In this document: positions 61,536 to 64,000 of the stretch, piece by piece
Layout of the letters: every line of letters begins with the position of its first letter
How positions within the stretch are numbered: position 1 is the stretch's first letter
NCBI GenBank assembly: GCA_021730785.1
Contig: JAKFWF010000003.1
Location: forward strand, 1 to 64,000
Length of the DNA: 64,000 nucleotides
Source of the DNA: Hyphomicrobiaceae bacterium
GTDB lineage: Bacteria > Pseudomonadota > Alphaproteobacteria > Rhizobiales > Hyphomicrobiaceae
Direction of reading: 5' to 3'
Made by a program: the position numbers and the translations under genes
Notes under the pieces: generated by a model
The model's database searches: none
What the model was told of the DNA's origin: nothing
Seen by the model: only the letters and a program-made list of their open reading frames with translations

Positions 61536-62471
61536 ATGAAAGTTGTTATGGCACAGCCCCGCGGCTACTGCGCCGGCGTCGTTCGTGCGATCGAAATCGT
61601 CGAGCGTGCCATCGTCAAGCATGGCTCCCCGGTCTACGTGCGCCACGAGATCGTCCACAATAAGTTCGTCGTCGATGGCCTGAAGGCCAAGGGTGCGCAC
61701 TTCGTCGAGGAGCTCGACGAAGTTCCAGGCGGCGCGGTCACGATTTTCAGCGCGCACGGCGTGTCGCGGGCGGTGGAAAGAGACGCGGAGGCGCGCGGCC
61801 TCAGCGTGCTGGACGCCACCTGCCCGCTGGTTACCAAGGTGCACGTCGAGGGTCAGCGCTACGCGGATAATGGCCGCACCGTGCTGCTCATCGGCCATGC
61901 CGGACACCCGGAAGTTGAGGGCACGCTCGGTCGCATTTCAGGCACCGTCCATCTCGTCGACAGTCGCGAAGCTGTTCAGCGCCTCGACCTTGGTTCAAAC
62001 GAGCCGATTGCCTACATCACCCAGACGACACTCAGCGTCGATGATACGCGTGGCGTGATCGAGGCGATCAAGCATCGGTTCACCGATGTGATTGGGCAAA
62101 ACACCCGCGACATCTGCTATGCGACACAGAACCGCCAGACCGCCGTGCGCGAGCTGAGCCGGCATGTCGAAGTGATCATCGTCGTTGGCGCACGCAACAG
62201 CTCGAATTCGAACCGACTGCGCGAGATCGGCGCCGAGTGCGGGGTGCCGTGCTATCTTGTCGCCGACGGTAGGGACTTGGATTTTTCCTGGTTTGAAGGC
62301 AAAGCCTCGGTCGGCATAACCGCTGGTGCTTCCGCGCCGGAAGTTCTGGTCCAGGATGTCATCAAGACGCTTGGCAAACTGGGGCCGCTCGACATCTCGA
62401 CGCTGCCGGGCGTTGAGGAAACCGTTCAATTCCGCTTGCCAGCCGAACTGATGGTGCTCGAGACAAGCTGA
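61536..62471 (+). CDS. ispH: 4-hydroxy-3-methylbut-2-enyl diphosphate reductase
   Basis: Last step of the MEP isoprenoid pathway; 4Fe-4S reductase of 311 residues making IPP and DMAPP. Cluster cysteines: in [12 protein letters not shown], in [12 protein letters not shown] and in ECGVPCY or the [10 protein letters not shown] segment. Substrate residues: [26 protein letters not shown] and [13 protein letters not shown] 61536 with GGGGGTGAG upstream. Placed before hpnH, 42 bases apart, so isoprenoid supply and hopanoid extension share an operon. Confidence 0.96.
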   Translation: MKVVMAQPRGYCAGVVRAIEIVERAIVKHGSPVYVRHEIVHNKFVVDGLKAKGAHFVEELDEVPGGAVTIFSAHGVSRAVERDAEARGLSVLDATCPLVTKVHVEGQRYADNGRTVLLIGHAGHPEVEGTLGRISGTVHLVDSREAVQRLDLGSNEPIAYITQTTLSVDDTRGVIEAIKHRFTDVIGQNTRDICYATQNRQTAVRELSRHVEVIIVVGARNSSNSNRLREIGAECGVPCYLVADGRDLDFSWFEGKASVGITAGASAPEVLVQDVIKTLGKLGPLDISTLPGVEETVQFRLPAELMVLETS

Positions 62472-62513
62472 ACAACAAAACCACTTGGTTTGCGACGAAA
62501 AAGGAATCAGACG

Positions 62514-63674
62514 GTGGGTATATCGATAGATCAGGCCGTTACGGTCGGCGCCTACGTCCTGCGTCAGCAATTGAGTGGTCGCAAGCGATATCCGCTCGTG
62601 CTAATGCTCGAGCCGCTGTTTCGTTGCAATCTCGCCTGCGCCGGCTGCGGCAAGATCGACTATCCCGACAAGATACTCAACCAGCGCATTTCGGTCGCCG
62701 ACGCTTTGCATTCCATGGACGAGTGCGGCGCGCCCGTCGTGGTGCTTGCCGGCGGTGAACCGCTGCTGCACAAGGAATTGCCCGAGATCGTGGAAGGTGG
62801 CCTGAAGAAGGGCAAGTTCATCACCGTCTGCACCAACGCGCTGCTGCTGGAAAAGAAGATCAATCTTTACAAGCCGCACAAGCGCTTCAACTGGTCGATC
62901 CATCTCGATGGCGACAAGGAGATGCACGATAAGTCGGTGTGCCAGCAGGGGGTCTATGATCGCTGCATCGATGCGATCAAGATGGCCAAGGCCAAGGGGT
63001 TCAAGGTCAACATCAACTGCACCCTGTTCAGCGATGCTGTGCCCGAGCGGGTCGCGAAGTTTCTCGACACCATGAAGGAACTCGGCGTGGGCGGCGTCAC
63101 GATCTCGCCGGGCTATGCCTATGAGCGCGCACCCGACCAGCAGCACTTCCTCAACCGCACCAAGACCAAGCAGCTGTTCCGCGACATCTTCAAGCTCGGG
63201 CGCGGTGGCAAATCCTGGCCGCTCTATCAGTCGGGGCTGTTCCTCGACTTCCTGGCCGGCAACCAGACTTACAAGTGCACGCCCTGGGGCATGCCGGCAC
63301 GCACCGTGTTCGGCTGGCAGCGGCCCTGCTATCTGCTCGGCGAGGGCTATGCCAAGACCTTCAAGGAACTGATGGACGACACCGACTGGGACAAGTACGG
63401 CACCGGCAGCTACGAAAAGTGCGCCGACTGCATGGTCCACTCGGGCTTCGAGGCGACCGCGGTCGCCGATTCGCTGACGCGGCCCTGGAAACTTGCAGCC
63501 GTCACATTGATGGGCGTGCGCACGGACGGGCCGATGGCGCCCGACCTGCCGCTCGATAAGCAGCGGCCGGCCGAGTATGTGTTCTCCCGCCACGTGGAGA
63601 CGAAACTGGCCGAGATCAGCGCGTCAGAGGCGCGCGCCAAGGCCGCGCCCGGCAAGTCCGTGGCAGCGGAGTAA
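62514..63674 (+). CDS. hpnH: Adenosyl-hopene transferase HpnH (radical SAM)
   Basis: Adds the 5'-deoxyadenosyl group of SAM to diploptene, the first step of extended (C35) hopanoid synthesis. The 386-residue radical SAM enzyme has the cluster motif CNLACAGC preceded by RYPLVLMLEPLFR, the SAM-binding VVVLAGGEPLLH, and a C-terminal SPASM-like set of cysteines (KCTPWGMP; YEKCADCMVHSGFEATAV) typical of HpnH. Start GTG 62514 with AAGGAA upstream; this fits the usual family N-terminus (VGAYVLRQQLSGRKRYP). Its end overlaps hpnG on the opposite strand by about 50 bases. Confidence 0.95.
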   Translation: MGISIDQAVTVGAYVLRQQLSGRKRYPLVLMLEPLFRCNLACAGCGKIDYPDKILNQRISVADALHSMDECGAPVVVLAGGEPLLHKELPEIVEGGLKKGKFITVCTNALLLEKKINLYKPHKRFNWSIHLDGDKEMHDKSVCQQGVYDRCIDAIKMAKAKGFKVNINCTLFSDAVPERVAKFLDTMKELGVGGVTISPGYAYERAPDQQHFLNRTKTKQLFRDIFKLGRGGKSWPLYQSGLFLDFLAGNQTYKCTPWGMPARTVFGWQRPCYLLGEGYAKTFKELMDDTDWDKYGTGSYEKCADCMVHSGFEATAVADSLTRPWKLAAVTLMGVRTDGPMAPDLPLDKQRPAEYVFSRHVETKLAEISASEARAKAAPGKSVAAE

Positions 63675-63999
63675 GGTCGTCATTGCCGTTCGCGTGTCGA
63701 AGGACACGCGGATCAGGTGCGGCAATTGGCTGGGCGCACGCGCCAGCGCCAGCAGCACGGCCATTACGTTGATTGAGCCACCGGGTGCCAATCCCGCGAG
63801 CGCGGCCGGCGGCAATGCCCGTGTCGCGTCGTCGGCAACGACACGCAGGCAGGCGAACGGCAGCCCATGCGCGGCCGCGACACGGGCAGCGATATGGCTT
63901 TCCATGTCGACGGCCTGGGCGCGAGTTTGCGCGTGCAGCGCTGCCTTCGCTGCGACCGAGGCAACCGCCGTGTCGCTACCGGCAATCGCCCCGATACGG
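63624..63999 (-). CDS. hpnG: Hopanoid-associated nucleoside phosphorylase HpnG (3' part, cut by window edge)
   Basis: The frame is open from the right edge of the window and ends at 63624, giving about 124 residues. It reads GAIAGSDTAVASVAAKAA, then AQAVDMESHIAARVAAAHGL and PFACLRVVADDATRALPPAA. The DMES motif and the RVVADxA segment are the ligand-binding region of the phosphorylase family, in the form found in HpnG, which removes adenine from adenosylhopane to give ribosylhopane. The N-terminal half lies outside. It converges with and overlaps the 3' end of hpnH, an unusual arrangement since hpnH and hpnG are often co-directional. Confidence 0.85.
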   Translation of the reverse strand, partial: RIGAIAGSDTAVASVAAKAALHAQTRAQAVDMESHIAARVAAAHGLPFACLRVVADDATRALPPAALAGLAPGGSINVMAVLLALARAPSQLPHLIRVSFDTRTAMTTLLRCHGLAGRGLGARL

Positions 64000-64000
64000 G

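Overview
The window is high-GC chromosomal DNA of an alphaproteobacterium. The evidence is the gene content and gene order: fzlA-queG-SDR next to uppP, dacA-tmk-holB-metG-tatD-MBL, serS-surE-LysM/M23, ftsQ-ftsA-ftsZ-lpxC-bamD-ligA, a meso-DAP type MurE, a hopanoid module (RND transporter, hpnH, hpnG) and many small intergenic hairpins. Most genes are housekeeping. I found no rRNA, tRNA, CRISPR array, prophage or secretion system. No genus can be named from the sequence alone.

Layout. 1-784: remnant zone with the 3' end of an IS630-type transposase, a short fragment resembling the start of PHA synthase (phaC), and a perfect 16-bp bidirectional terminator-like palindrome. 785-3481 (-): NitT/TauT-type ABC importer (binding protein, ATPase, permease) in overlapping genes. 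3672-5540 (-): GDSL autotransporter esterase. 5757-6397 (+): small heat shock protein with an RpoH-like promoter, a candidate ROSE RNA thermometer and a terminator. 6439-7635 (-): an unknown two-TM protein and an orphan ribbon-helix-helix protein with a clear promoter and operator-like repeats. 8180-15020 (+): glutamate synthase gltB and gltD with a GST-like gene between them. 15154-15909: orphan ModA-like binding protein. 15922-18630 (-): fzlA, queG, SDR. 18745-19563: uppP. 19931-20509: secreted protein. 20598-24536 (-): murE-murF-mraY.

24639-27980: a secreted carboxymuconolactone-decarboxylase-like protein, a zinc alcohol dehydrogenase and serS. 28132-30687: surE and a lipoprotein with two LysM domains and a degenerate LytM domain. 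31059-37717: a small coiled-coil protein, then the minus-strand operon dacA-tmk-holB-metG-tatD-MBL phosphodiesterase. 38016-42748 (+): DUF547 protein, TVP38-like membrane protein, FAD disulfide reductase-like enzyme and an orphan sensor kinase. 42807-44339: coaD and a polyprenyl-phosphate sugar-phosphate transferase. 44336-45502 (-): RimB-RimK fusion with a collapsed ATP-grasp half. 45749-47808 (+): GT2, pgsA, moaD, moaE. 47819-49417 (-): tatA-tatB-tatC. 49686-58020 (+): ftsQ-ftsA-ftsZ-lpxC-bamD-ligA. 58066-58536: small secreted NTF2-like protein. 58558-64000: HpnN-like transporter (-), ispH and hpnH (+), and the 3' part of hpnG (-).

Functionally the window is dominated by the cell envelope: peptidoglycan precursor synthesis (uppP, murE, murF, mraY), remodelling (DacA-like, LysM/M23), division (fzlA, ftsQAZ), outer membrane (lpxC, bamD), hopanoids and Tat export. 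The most unusual items are the RimB-RimK fusion that has lost its ATP-binding core, the TVP38/disulfide-reductase-like operon with a His-to-Tyr change and a co-directional kinase, a substituted FtsZ signature loop, two copies of a double-hairpin repeat, and the self-contained ribbon-helix-helix locus. I saw nothing that clearly amounts to a wholly new multi-gene system.
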